DNA from: Xanthoparmelia taractica
Lineage: Eukaryota > Ascomycota > Lecanoromycetes > Lecanorales > Parmeliaceae
Direction of reading: 5' to 3'
DNA: 64,000 nucleotides
Assembly: GCA_033085395.1 (NCBI GenBank)
Contig: JANQBS010000068.1
Location: 118,531-182,530, forward strand
Shown here in pieces: positions 34,763 to 46,266 of this stretch (position 1 is the first letter of the stretch; the number at the start of each line of letters is the position of its first letter). Both the position numbers and the translations under genes were made by a program. The notes beneath the pieces are model-generated. The model was not told where the DNA came from. It worked only from the letters and a program-made list of their open reading frames with translations, and made no database searches.

Positions 34763-36709
34763 ATGGACTTCATGACTTTGCCATCCGAGATCCAGAGCCT
34801 TCTGAGGTCCGCATTGCGGGTACCCTCTGTGCTTCCCTCCGCAAGCACATTGCATTCGACTGATAAGGATGGCTTCGCGTCGGGGGGCGACAACCGGTCC
34901 AAGAAATTAATAGATGGGATACACTTCTCTCAAAAGTTCATCTTGAGCTATCAGCTGGTACTTGTTGGACTGTTGTTGATGTTCACAGCCATACATTGGG
35001 CATCTAGACTCCGATCTTGGCGGAGACGGAGGAGTCCAATCAAGGGCAGATATCCGGGCGGTACGAGTAGGAATGGGAAGATAGGGGAAGGCAAAGGAAT
35101 CGTTGTTATCGAGAGCATCAGTAGGGGGAGTTCGTCGAGCAGCACGCTTCAAGAAGATTTCCACCCCAAGTACCAGGACTTGGAACAGACCTTGGACGAG
35201 CAGAGCCTACTACTGCCTAAAGCGTCAGATGCGAAAGCACCTCCTTTAAGATGGACTTTGTCTAGCAAAATCAGAGCGTGGCTTATCTACCAGCCTCGTC
35301 CAATCCCCATCATCAACAAGACTTTGCCCTCGAATGGCACTACCCTGGTGGTCCTCGCCTTCATTGGTCTTCAGGTATTCTACACCTTCTTTAAGACATC
35401 ACTATCGATCTCGATGCTTTTTGTATTTGCGGATCGGACGTCTCTAGTCTTCGTCGCCAATCTGCCCCTCCTCTACCTCTTCGCTGCAAAGAATCAACCT
35501 ATCAAACTTCTTACGGGCTACTCCTACGAATCCCTCAATATCTTCCACCGCCGGTTAGGTGAGGTCATGTGCCTACTAGCTCTCCTACACTCTGCGGGGA
35601 TGATTGGCGTATGGTATACCGTCCTGCAACCCGCGGGCATCCCTCTCATCAAGTTTTTACTTATCAAGATGATTTTGCTGGGAATCGGAGTGTTTGTGGC
35701 TTACGAGATGCTATACTTCACGTCTTTGGGCAGCTTTCGTCAACGATGGTATGAGCTGTTCTTGGGTATACATGTCGTGCTCCAAGTTGCTGCTCTGGTG
35801 TTGGTGTGGTTCCACCATCGCCGCAGTAGATGGTATGTTGGCTTGGCGCTGGCCATTTTTTTGATCGACAGGCTTGTGTATCGTATCTCTGTCAAACCGA
35901 CGACAGTACGCGCTTCACTGCAGGCGCAAAAGGATATGGGGACTGTTGTCCTTTGTGCATCAATACCCACCCGGATAAAACACAAGCGGGCAAAGTCAGT
36001 GTTAGGCGCAGGTATCACGGCTGGCTGGAGAGCCACCGAGCACGTCTTCTTGACCGTGCCGTCAATTGCCTGCAAACACATCATCCAAGCACATCCATTC
36101 ACCGTCTCCTCCAAGGCCCCAAACAACGATGGAGAAGAGGCGAACCTGGAGCTCATCGTCAGGGCTCAAGATGGCTTCTCCGGAGATCTACTACGCTATG
36201 CCAAATGCCATGATACGGTCACTGTTAGATTAGACGGCCCTTATGGCTCCCAGTCAGCCGTGGAAATGCTTCAAGACTCCGACTACGCCGTCATCGTGGC
36301 TGGTGGCAGCGGTATCGCGGTCGCGTGGCCCTTGGTGTGGTCGTTGATTGATAGCATTGCAGTGCGGGACCTGGAGCATTCGATCAGCCCAGCCAGAAGG
36401 AAGAACATCCTGTTTGTCTGGATCATTCGGGAACGATCCCACCTTTCCTGGCTTGGCGAACAGAGGCTCGGAGAATTGCGCACGAAAGGCGTGACGTTAA
36501 TGACGCCTCCGCCAACCTCGGACCATGGCCACCCTGACATTGCAAGCATCATTGGAGATTGGATCGATGGTCTGCCCTCTAGCCGAAGCAAGATCGGCGT
36601 GGTGGCTTCTGGTCCCGATGGAATGAATCGTGCGGTCAGGAACGTCTGCTCTTCTATGCTACGAGATGGGCGAGATGTCAGTGTGGAAGTTGAGAAATTT
36701 GGGTGGTAA
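34763..36709 (+). CDS. Ferric/cupric reductase transmembrane protein (FRE family)
   Basis: Single exon, 648 residues. A ferric-reductase-like heme domain carries two histidine pairs placed as for two transmembrane b-hemes: IFHRRLG and ALLHSAG (about residues 262 and 276), then LGIHVVLQ and VWFHHR (about 335 and 349). It is followed by an FAD-binding domain with HPFTVSS, an NADPH-binding motif AGGSGIAVAWP and the characteristic C-terminal EKFGW. The N-terminal 60 residues hold one extra hydrophobic stretch (SYQLVLVGLLLMFTAIHW). These enzymes pass electrons from NADPH across the plasma (or vacuolar) membrane to reduce Fe3+ or Cu2+ before uptake. Its 3' end faces the copper-type ATPase, about 1 kb away. 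Which metal and which membrane cannot be told from sequence. Confidence 0.92.
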   Translation: MDFMTLPSEIQSLLRSALRVPSVLPSASTLHSTDKDGFASGGDNRSKKLIDGIHFSQKFILSYQLVLVGLLLMFTAIHWASRLRSWRRRRSPIKGRYPGGTSRNGKIGEGKGIVVIESISRGSSSSSTLQEDFHPKYQDLEQTLDEQSLLLPKASDAKAPPLRWTLSSKIRAWLIYQPRPIPIINKTLPSNGTTLVVLAFIGLQVFYTFFKTSLSISMLFVFADRTSLVFVANLPLLYLFAAKNQPIKLLTGYSYESLNIFHRRLGEVMCLLALLHSAGMIGVWYTVLQPAGIPLIKFLLIKMILLGIGVFVAYEMLYFTSLGSFRQRWYELFLGIHVVLQVAALVLVWFHHRRSRWYVGLALAIFLIDRLVYRISVKPTTVRASLQAQKDMGTVVLCASIPTRIKHKRAKSVLGAGITAGWRATEHVFLTVPSIACKHIIQAHPFTVSSKAPNNDGEEANLELIVRAQDGFSGDLLRYAKCHDTVTVRLDGPYGSQSAVEMLQDSDYAVIVAGGSGIAVAWPLVWSLIDSIAVRDLEHSISPARRKNILFVWIIRERSHLSWLGEQRLGELRTKGVTLMTPPPTSDHGHPDIASIIGDWIDGLPSSRSKIGVVASGPDGMNRAVRNVCSSMLRDGRDVSVEVEKFGW

Positions 36710-37772
36710 TGCAATCCGTCGTCTACTTTACTTGGAACTAGCTACGAGATGAGACTGATGACACGAAACCCGGTTTCGTCCGGGGAAACCATATTGATAG
36801 ATATTTGAATCACAACCAAAGCACATACACATACTCTCTCCCTCCCTCAAGTAACCCCCCTCTATCCTCTATCCCACAATCCCCAGGCCCCTCCCTACCC
36901 ACGACGACCAATTTTCCACTCGACTCATAATCCAGCCGCCAATACCACCGAATCTCCCCTCCCTTTCCCACTTCCCTCCCACTTCGCCCTTTCCCCTTCC
37001 CCTTCTCCTCTCCCTCACGACGCAACAAGCACCAATCCAACATCACTCTATCTCACACCTCAACCCATTTCATGCCAAAACCCCCTCCCCTCCCGCCACC
37101 CAACAAGTACCATTCCTACATCCGTACATCTCACACCTCACCTCAACCCCTATAATGCCCAAACCGTCTCCCCCCCCCTTCTTCCCTCCCACCACCACAA
37201 CCAATATCAACCATCCACCACCACATTCTTCTACCTTCATACCATACCATCTAACACATCCCTCCACCTTCGTTACCTCGCGTACCTCACAATCCCGCAA
37301 TCCCGCAAATCTTCCAAACCAAAGCTTAGTTCTACCATACACCATTGCCTTGAAAGAAAGGGAAGGGAAGGGAAGGGAGCGGTAACTGTAGCTGTAGCTG
37401 TGGCTGTGGCTGTAGCGGCAACAGGAGGCCCGGGGGGGGGAAGGGGGGGGGGGAAGAAGGGGGTAGGGTTGAATTATCATCTCACTCTTTCCAACATTGA
37501 ATATATACAACGATACTGGGACTATTTGATGGTTGGATACAGGACCAGTCATGTCACCGTACCGTACCGCACCGCAGCCCAATGGAACGGAACGGAACAA
37601 GCCTTTTTACAATCTCGCTACAAAATTTCTCTTCACTGTCCAAGCCAGCATGTGTCAACTTTTCCTCTGCAAGTGACAAGAGGAGCAGCGCCCCATTCCA
37701 GCTATACAAAAACGCCCAGCCCACAACCCACCCCCACCACATCATCTTCTCCCTTTTCCTCCAACCAACCAA
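36710..37772. other. Convergent intergenic region, extreme low complexity
   Basis: 1.06 kb between two facing 3' ends. The plus strand is a nearly uninterrupted pyrimidine tract at about 36835-37060 and again at 37075-37200. It is followed by a purine microsatellite (gggaa units, 37360-37380), a CTGTAG/CTGTGG hexamer array (37386-37416) and G-runs at 37432-37453. Another C/A-rich stretch at 37690-37830 runs into the end of the ATPase gene. No gene is supported. Both terminators must lie here. Confidence 0.7.
37386..37416. repeat. CTGTAG/CTGTGG hexamer tandem repeat
   Basis: About five units of ctgtag/ctgtgg in direct tandem array, next to G-rich and A/G-rich microsatellites. Confidence 0.85.
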
Positions 37773-40700
37773 CTACTCCCCCCAACCAACCGCCTTCCTC
37801 CCCCTCCCCCTCCCCCTAAACCCATCCAACCACCCCCCCTCCCACTTAAGCGCCAAACTGCTCCCCACCACGCACAGCGAACTCAGCGCCATAGCCGCAC
37901 TGCCCCAAACGGGCCCCAATCGCCAACCCTCTTTTTTAACCTTGAACAGCACACCTGCCGCAATAGGGAGGAGAATGATGTTGTAAACGACAGCCCAGCA
38001 AAAGTTGATCTTGACCCGTTTAAAGACTCGGGACGAGAGGTCGAAGAGTGTGATGACGGAATCCAAGGAAGAGGAGAGGAGGATGAAGGAGGAACTGTGC
38101 ATGGCAATGTCCGAGGCAGAGGATAAAGAGATGGAGACGTCGGCGGTGGTGAGGGCGGGTGCATCATTGATGCCGTCGCCGATGAAGGCTACTATCGCCC
38201 TCTCCTTTTCCTTTTCTTTTTCATCTGCCCCTTTCTTTGGGTGGAATTTCGGAAACCAGCTGGAAGTCTTTGAGCGGCGGGGTCCATGTTCCTGCAGCCA
38301 GCGGATCTTACTCGCTTTCTCTGTCGGCAACACACCGGCAAAGACATGATCTTGGGGTATGGAAAGTGTGCTCCCCACTGCGGAAGCGGTGGTTGGATTA
38401 TCGCCCGTGAGCATGTAGACAGGTATGCGCTTTGATTGGAGCGCGGTGATTGTGGGTATAGCGGAGGGACGAATCGGATCAGAGATGGCAAAAATGGCTG
38501 CTACGGTCCATGGGATAGAGTCTTGGGCGGAGATGTTAGTGTCAATGGTACTGGCGGGGCCAATAACTCTGCGCAAGGCGAGAAGGGCGACGGATTTGGA
38601 TTCGGATTTCCAACGGGAGAGGGTGGCGCTAGTGAAATAGTCGGATTTTTGCAGGTCAGGGATGAGGGAGGATATGAGGGTTTCTGAGCCGAGAGCTGCT
38701 TCGTAGACTTCCGAGTCCAAGCCCTCTGACATGCCGGAGCTCGAGAACGTGCCACGCATGCCTCGACCTGGCTCTTCGCTAATTCCATTGAATGTGCGGA
38801 TCGTCTGGGAAGTCTGCGAGGAGGCAAATGCAAGAATAGCTCGAGCTAGTGGATGAGAGCTTGTCTCTTCCAAAGCCTTTGTAATCGCCCAAGAAATGCA
38901 GGCTTCTCGGTCCGTGGAGAACATCTCATGATCAGTGACCCTTAGATCCCCACCTTCTGTAAGCGTGCCAGTCTTGTCAAAGACTACTGCATCGATATTG
39001 CTTGCCTCTTGAAAGGCCTCACCCCCTCCACGGACAAGTATGCCGTGGCTTGCTGCCAGACCACTTCCCACAAAAAGTGCCGTCGGAGCTGCAAGGCCAA
39101 TGCCACAGGGACATGCAACAACGAAAACTGCAATCGCAAATTCAAGACTCCAGAAGGCCCATCCTCCTTGCTGATCACCGAGGTAGCTGTGGGACAAGCT
39201 CCCTGACTCACCAAGGGAGAACCAAACGACGAATGTAATAATCGCCAATGCTGTGATGACTGGCACGAAGTAGCCAGTCACAATATCGACGACTCTTTCG
39301 ACGGGAGCACGCTTAGTCTGACCTTCGCGGACAACAGCCACTATTTGGTCGAGCATAGAGCTGCCACCGACGTCAGTAATTCTGATTTTGATGGCTTCTC
39401 CCATGTTGATAGCTCCAGCAAAGACACTGTCACCATTGCACTTTGCTACAGCTCGAGCTTCGCCAGTCAGAGAGCTCTCATTGAAGCTAGTAGAGCCATC
39501 CAAGATGATTCCGTCTGCTGGCGGTGAAGAACCATGTGGGACCATTACAACGTCTCCAACTTCGAGAAGGTTCGCGTCAATACGTTCAACATTCGTAGGT
39601 GATGCAGCCCCTCTCTGCTTTTCATTACTGTCTCCCGAGACAGCTTCAACAGGCATCGATTCCTGTGAAGATACGCAAAGCACTGCCTCTTGTGGTCGAA
39701 GATCTCCAAGCAGTCCAACAGCGTTACCCGTTTTAGCCTTACTGTAAGCTTCTAAGTATCGTCCAGTAAGAATGAAGAATGTCAGGAAGACGACCGAGTC
39801 AAAGTATGCTGAGTTCGAACCAGAAGATTTGGATTTGGTTGTGGCATTGATCCCTAGTACCGCGATGGAAGCAAAATATGCTATTGACGTGCCTGCAGAG
39901 ACGAGCAGATTCATACTTCCGAAGCGGTAGAATCTCTGATAAACGGGCACTCTGCTTCCTTTCCGCCACAGAGCACGTATCTCCTAACAAAGGTCTCGAA
40001 TTAGCATACTTTGCAACTCAGCTTCAAGACCATGGACTTAAAGTAGACATTCGGAAATGTGATTACCTTGATCGCGCGTACGTGGAAAACATCAGCTGCA
40101 AGGAAATATATTGGTGTTGCCAGGATGAACATAGCCCAATCCGCTCGGGTAACAGCCCCAGCCCATTCTGCACCCTCAAAGTACTGCCTGACACTGTTGG
40201 ACGCTGGTACTAGGCTCATCCACACCACTCCTATCAACAGAGTAGGGATGGCTACCACAAGGCTGAAAAGGAGACGGATTAGAAGTCGATACTGCTCGTG
40301 CCTTTGCATGGCTTGGGATCTTTGTTCTATTGACGGCGGGGTGTAAATTTTGGGGTTGAATGACTCGTCGAGGCGTTTGACCGTAGTGATGATCTGTCTG
40401 ATAGTGATATTCGGCGGAGAAGGTAGATAGTTGACTCTCATGACCGGGTCTTTCAATGTTGGCGGTTTGTCGATGGTGACCGCCCCCAAATAATCGGTCT
40501 TGATCGCTTCAAGGATCCGGGACGGGCAGTGTTTGCAGAACATGCCGTCTACCTTTAGCATCACTGTCCGCTGGCTTTCTTTGGTTATACTTTTTCCCTC
40601 TTTTGGTTGAGCATTGATCACGTCGCAGCGCTCTACGGCAGCGTCGTAACCAAGGTCCTCTACGGTTTCGACAATCTTCTGCAAATTGTCTTCCCCTCGA

Positions 40701-41509
40701 AAAACCACCCGTGCACTGTTCGTCATCAATGTCACATTGACCGACTCGACAAATGGTAGTTCACTGGAAGATAGACCATGGTCAATGGCGTTTGTACAAG
40801 AGGCACAGGTCATCCCACCAATACTGAGGATGGCCTCGAACCGCTCAATGGAGCTAGGATGCTGAGGCGTGGGTCCTGAATATGGACTGTTGCTTGGAGA
40901 GGAACTGGGAGTGGATTGGCCCTCTTCGAGGTTACTTGCATTGAGATAACCATGCTTTGCTAAAGCCAAATCCCCTTCCGGGCGACTACCCAGAGAAGTA
41001 GTGGTTGAACCCGCGGACATACCCCCGCGTCGATTGGCTTCTTTCTGGCAAGCGACACAATTCATCAGGTGGCTGCTCCGTCGACTTCGGTCCGAGAGCT
41101 GAATGTCTTCATGGCCTCTGGCCAGGTTCAGAGATGGTCTCCAGAATCCTGCAGCGGCTTCAAGCCATCCGTCTCCGCTGTCTTCGGCTCCAAGCTCCTG
41201 GACTTTGCGTTCATTTTCATCCAGGGTGACCGCACTGTAGACCTCGAACGCGGCATCAGATAGCGCTCGACAAATTTCCGACGCAGACAAGGTCCTCTCA
41301 TGGAGAATCTGGACTTCATGAGAAAGGATATCGATGTCAAATTGGTGAACGGCATTTCCAAAGCGACCTAAAATTCTCTGGACGTATGAGACGCAAGAAG
41401 TGCAATGGATATTCTTGACGAGGATGGTGGTACTCCACGCAACAGCACTGCTGCTATGCATGACTACTACCGCAAAACGCGAAACGTTTGTTTGGAGAGT
41501 CCGAGCCAC
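37773..41509 (-). CDS. Copper-type P1B ATPase with three N-terminal metal-binding domains
   Basis: Model: complement(join(37773..39983, 40067..41509)), 1217 residues, one 83-bp phase-0 intron. Three HMA-type CxxC sites occur: IHCTSC (Cys36/39), GMTCASC (Cys235/238) and GMFCKHC (Cys325/328). The ATPase core shows TGEA (about 654), the ion-path motif CPC in ACPCGIGLAAP (about 772-774), DKTGTLT with the phosphorylated Asp near 817, SSHPLA, TGDN and GDGINDAPAL. CPC plus CxxC domains assign it to the Cu+-transporting class (Ccc2/CrpA-like). It either loads cuproenzymes in the Golgi or exports excess copper; which one is not decided by sequence. A Lys/Glu-rich insert precedes GDGIND, and the tail is Gly/Arg-rich. 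The start at 41509 may be later (Met17). It is convergent with the metalloreductase. Confidence 0.93.
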
Positions 41510-42826
41510 CGCAAATATAAATTTTTAAGCGTCAGATGCACACTTTTCCAGCAATAAGGAGATGCCAGTGCGAAAAAGTTCAGTAAGAATAAGAATGAAA
41601 GATGAAAGAGTGTGTCTTTTGTAAGTAAAGATTGATTTCTAAGACGAAAGAGACAGATATCTAAGATGACGTTCTTGTGGCGGAATCACGCACAAACCAC
41701 GCATCTGAGGAATGAGAAGGCGCGACCCCTATCGTCATACGCGATAAAAGTCGCAGTAACTTGCTCATATAATGCACCATCGTGGGAAAGACTTGCTGTA
41801 AGCTCCATGGGAGTCCCACACTCTCCAAAAGAACTGTGGATAGGCATGATCCAGATCATGCCACCATACGGCAAAGAAACTGGGGTGGGCCTTTCTCAAT
41901 TGGCCTGCTGCTTCCTCAACATCAAAAACTGCAGTCGAGCACAAGTCAAGGGTAGTATTGTATGGCGACAAAAGTGATTCTTCCAAAAAATGTATACTAC
42001 CTACATGTTCAGGTAATCCTAGTATTTCTTGAAGAAGCTCGCAGCCCTATCGCAAGGCTGACATTTTTGCCTGCGGGGGGCACTCCACTTTAAAAGGCAA
42101 TCAAACCTGCGCACCCAAAGTCCCCATATGGATCTCATGACCATCAGGTATTGAGTAAAGTCCCACTTACCGTATCGCCAGCTTTTGCCAGCCTCAAAAG
42201 CTTCAAAGACCCTGCAAAGCATGTCTCCATAGATGCCCCACCTGCGTTCGAGATTCCGAGCAGACCAATGGCTCGTAGGGAATCAGTCTGAATCACAACG
42301 GAACCTGGATCGATTGACGGGCGTTGACTCCACGGTGTAGAGGCTACAGAGCAGATAGTACAACACCGTCCAGAGAGCAGAAGATGAACGGATTCGTTTG
42401 GCTTTGCAAGATTTCATTGCTAGTATTGAGATAGATGGAAGTGATATAATAGTTTTTGAGACTCTCACAGCGGGATAACCCCCTATCAATGTGACTCGCA
42501 GGTATGCTCAGAGAAATGGCAAGCGTGCAGTGAGGCAGTGTATTAGCCCCCCAACTCTCGACTCCGAAGCAGTACGGATGTCAACTCGATTGAAATGAAT
42601 GTACCTATACATATATTGGAGTCCAGTAAGAAGGCTTGCTACCCACACAGTATGCTTCAATCAATAATTGTGCCTCAATCTTGCTAGTGGGTATCATAGA
42701 TGCGCAGAAGAGAATGCAGAAATGGGCTGTGGCCCCCAGGAAATATGCTTCACTCCGAGTCAACGCTTTCCCTGAAAGCGCCTCATCAACACGATCAAAC
42801 AGCATTTCATCAAGCACCAGCAACTC
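41510..42826. other. Upstream region of the copper-type ATPase; no gene seen
   Basis: 1.3 kb between the ATPase start and the Mus81 stop, both on the minus strand. It is moderately AT-rich with scattered short frames and no motif. It should contain the ATPase promoter. I could not pick out a convincing copper-responsive site. Confidence 0.4.
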
Positions 42827-44961
42827 CTAATCTTCGCCCCAGATGCCTGCCACTTTTGCCCCCAAAACGCCTTTGATCTTCGCTCTCCCCACCATACCGC
42901 CTAGCCTAGTCTCAATCATGGCGTCCCGCTCTTTCTGTGTTGTGCATCCCTCGAAAGCTTCGATTAAAGCCCTTGGAGTGCCCCAATGTTTCTGTATTGC
43001 CAGCGCTTTGTCACCACTGATACCTCTCGTGCACATGAGCATTTTCAGGAAAACGTCCCGCAGCGTCATGGTATCGGATTTTGACGAGAGGGAGGCGAAA
43101 GAAGGGTAGGTTATGTGGTAGGATTTGTCGACATGCGAGGGATGCGCCCGGAGGTGACACAGAAGAGGTAGGTACGTTGTCGGTGTCAGCACCTTTGTTG
43201 GTATCAAGTATAAGGGCTTCGATTCGTACTGCGATTTGAGAATCTTTGTCATGTGGGCCAGGTAACGTATTGTCTCATCGAGCTTCAAGGTTCTTTTCAC
43301 AAAATAGCCATCGACGACCTGTGTAGATGCTATGGCGGATTGAATAGCTTCGTGAAACTTGGTGCTTTTCTCCGTACTCAAACTAAACTCTTCGATGAGG
43401 TATATCACGTTGTTCACTCCAGATTTGCGGAGACGGAATTTCTGTTCCTGAAATCTACCATCTGTGATCGAGCCGACTAGGTCATCCAGACGTTTCCGTT
43501 CAACAATCCAGTCCAGACATATCTCAGAGCCTTCTTCGCCATGGTGGGAGAGGATATCTGGATCGTGGCACTTGGCTACCCAGAAAAAGTCCCCCAGTTC
43601 TAATGGTCTAACCAGGGGCTTGCAACCCTTCTTTGTGAGCTCTTCGGAGATGTAATCGCGGTCGTCTTTGGTGCGGACTTCGCGAATATCAAGGACAAGG
43701 TGGACTGTGAAGGTCCCAGGGGCGAGGCGTATGGGGTCAAATGCGGGAAGGGTGAAAGCATTATCTGATGAATGAGCTTGTGGTATGGGTATCTTATCTT
43801 CGACTTGGAGAGTAGTGGACGGGGCCGGAGTTTGTGTTTGCTGAAGAGGTCTTGAGGGGGATCTTGATGTTGATGATCTGCTGCCTTGATCCAAAGTAGA
43901 TGAAGGCCGGGGAATGTCCGGAGCGTCCGGCTCAGGACTAGACAACAGCTCAACGAAACTTCTGTTTGGAGCGTGTGGCGATTCCTGGGGTTTCGATTTG
44001 GAAAAGGTGCCATATTTGTCATCTGGAGTTCCTCCTAATCTTCGACCGGACGGGCTTGGTTTCCGTTCTGGCTGCCTGGTGTTATTTTTAGATAATGGAG
44101 ATGTTGGCAGCGGTCTCAACGGTCCCACCTCCTCAAAGTCGTCTTCGAGGTCGAAGAAGCGATCAGTTCCTTCTTCCGTCCGACATTTATCTCCAGGCTT
44201 TTCAAGGACATCAGAGACTTGCCGATTCTTGGACCCATTGATAGCATTGCCTCCTATCTCTCCTGACTGCACAGCCTTGATTCTTCTGGCGACTTCCCAA
44301 CCGTCCTCGGTCAACGCATATTTTCTTAGTGGCCTGCCCTTTTCTTGCACTAGATCTTTATTCACCAATGTCGTCATCGAATTCCATGCTGTATAGAACT
44401 TTCCGGATTCGCTTGGCACAGTGAATGAAGATTCGCAATGAGGCTGAGCTAGCTCGATAACTTCTTTCTTGCTGAGACTCTGTAGTGACTCTTCGGGCAT
44501 GGAGGAAAGCGCAAGTATGAGAGCGTAAGGACCGGAACGGAGGGAAGGGACATAAGCCTTTGCTTTTCGAGGTTTCTTCGTATACGATGCAGCAGGTTCT
44601 TCACGATCGACAAGGTCTTCGGCGCCGAGACGCTTGCGTGCTGCTCATGGAATTAGCCGTGAGCCTTGCGAATCCGTGTCTCAAGGGCCCCCTAACCCTT
44701 CCCCCGAGGCTTCTTTGGGGACGGGAGCCCATTGGCCTCACAGTGTTCCTTCAGCTTCTCAGTCAGTCGATCGCAGATTTTGGGGCCGATCCCGTCGAGT
44801 TGCTGCGCTTCTGAGGGGTGGCTGAAAGTTAGTGGGCATGCTTTCATAGACTCGTAAGCTCTCTTGTACGTTGTAACACCCTTCGTGTTGCGCTCCTTGG
44901 CTAGGTCATATATTTCTTCGATCCATTTAAGGAGTAATGGGTTTGCACAAGTGGAAGCCAT
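42827..44961 (-). CDS. MUS81: Mus81 structure-specific endonuclease catalytic subunit
   Basis: Model: complement(join(42827..44640, 44697..44961)), 692 residues, one 56-bp intron. An N-terminal helix-hairpin-helix region (CANPLLLKWIEEIYDLAKE ... LDGIGPKICDRLTEKL) is followed by a winged-helix segment (SLSKKEVIELAQPHC ... RKYALTEDGWEVARR) and a disordered linker. The XPF-type nuclease domain has HLVLDIREVR and the catalytic ERKRLDDL, and a C-terminal HhH2 region ends the protein. This is the full Mus81 architecture. With its partner Eme1/Mms4, Mus81 cleaves flaps, stalled forks and nicked Holliday junctions in the nucleus. The downstream exon alone would have an internal Met, but the upstream exon carries the conserved HhH domain, so the spliced model is preferred. 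Confidence 0.94.
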
Positions 44962-45594
44962 AATGTGCGGTGAGAAGATGACTGGATAAGACAGTGAAGG
45001 ACCCTCGGACGCGATTAAAACACGCTAGTGGGTAAAATCACGTGATATCTGGAAAACGACACGTCTCTCCGACAGCATACAAATGATTTCATACTGTTGG
45101 CATCACCAAAAATTATCCGCTACCTCCTCTACGGAGTCATGGGCAGTCAACTCTTGGACGGCGAGACCCGATAATGCATACGGCACAGTGTCGCCCAGAT
45201 TAACAGCCGAATTAGCATGACCGACTTTGCAGTATTCGGATACCGGCTCTTGAACTCAATCAAGCCAGCAACATCCCTAACGTTTCATGTCTCCAACGTC
45301 TGTAGCCGGCTATTAACCTTATGTAAGATGCTGAGGCAGATTAATAAGGGTTCCTACATTTGTAATGACATATTTACTCCTAAACTTGCTTATACGATGT
45401 GTAAGTCCTGTTGTTTTTGGGTGGAGAACGAGGAACAGAAATTTGAATGCTGTGTCGTGTTTTTGGTATCATTACCGGCTGTCAAGCTATCCCTTCCACG
45501 GGCTGTCTGCTAATGCTGCCCTGCAACAATCGAACTCCTGCTTCTGATAACACTTACTCCACACTCAAAGAAAGCCGCCCGGTCACTTTGCAGA
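44962..45594. other. Mus81 upstream region; no gene seen
   Basis: 633 bp. It contains a perfect palindrome TCACGTGA at 45038-45045, 77 bp upstream of the Mus81 ATG. Short plus frames at 45217-45656 have no motif. Confidence 0.45.
45038..45045. promoter_or_regulatory. E-box-like palindrome TCACGTGA upstream of MUS81
   Basis: An 8-bp palindrome with a CACGTG core, the known site of bHLH factors such as Cbf1. Its position 77 bp before the start codon suits a promoter element, but chance occurrence cannot be excluded. Confidence 0.35.
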
Positions 45595-46266
45595 TCATCT
45601 ATCAACTTCATCTGCGTCGATGTTTAATCTCGCCTTCTCCTCTTCCGATAAACTGATCTCTCCGACCTCTTCCCCCGGCATGACCATCTTCCCGTACAGC
45701 CTCCCTACAAAAGGATAGCGCCCGCTATACCCTAAGTCCATAAAAGCAAACAGAAAGGGATTTCCATTGTCGTCTTTGACCTCCTCTCCCACATACTCAT
45801 CGTTTACCTTCTTCCTTCTCTGCATCGCCACGATGAGGATGTCCTCCACTGCGATCCCTTCGTCCTCTGTCTCTCCGCTCATGGTCCGGTCTTCTACTTC
45901 AAATGCGGAGAAATTGCCAGTGAATGGATGATAGAGGCATGTGAGCTCGCAGCTGAAGCTTCGAAAGTGTAGGTACACGATGCAGATATGGTAGCCGTCG
46001 TCTTCGGCAAACGGTTCGCCAACGATGTGAATTTGAGACGTCGATTCAGCCTCTTTGGCCTCCGGGTTTGCGATATCGGAGTAGACGAGTGAGTATGTTA
46101 CGTCGATGGAGCGTATGGGACGACTGAGCGACTCTTGGTTTGACGGTTCGGCAGAGATTTTGAGAGGCGTGTTTTGCCATTCTTGCGATGCGTGCTCGAC
46201 TGACGGGATGGGTGAGTCGAAAGAATGCGTTATGGTGGCCTCTTTGGTTGATGTTTTGGTGGGCAT
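45595..46266 (-). CDS. Hypothetical protein, 223 residues
   Basis: A single-exon minus frame from ATG (46266). The N-terminal 70 residues are polar and Ser/Thr-rich. The central part alternates hydrophobic and polar residues like a beta-sheet protein (SIDVTYSLVYSD, YHICIVYLHFRSFSCELTCL), and the C-terminus is acidic (EEVGEISLSEEEKARLN). Length, codon use and composition look coding. No family, signal peptide or membrane segment is recognised. It lies upstream of Mus81 on the same strand, with a 633-bp spacer. Confidence 0.65.
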   Translation of the reverse strand: MPTKTSTKEATITHSFDSPIPSVEHASQEWQNTPLKISAEPSNQESLSRPIRSIDVTYSLVYSDIANPEAKEAESTSQIHIVGEPFAEDDGYHICIVYLHFRSFSCELTCLYHPFTGNFSAFEVEDRTMSGETEDEGIAVEDILIVAMQRRKKVNDEYVGEEVKDDNGNPFLFAFMDLGYSGRYPFVGRLYGKMVMPGEEVGEISLSEEEKARLNIDADEVDR

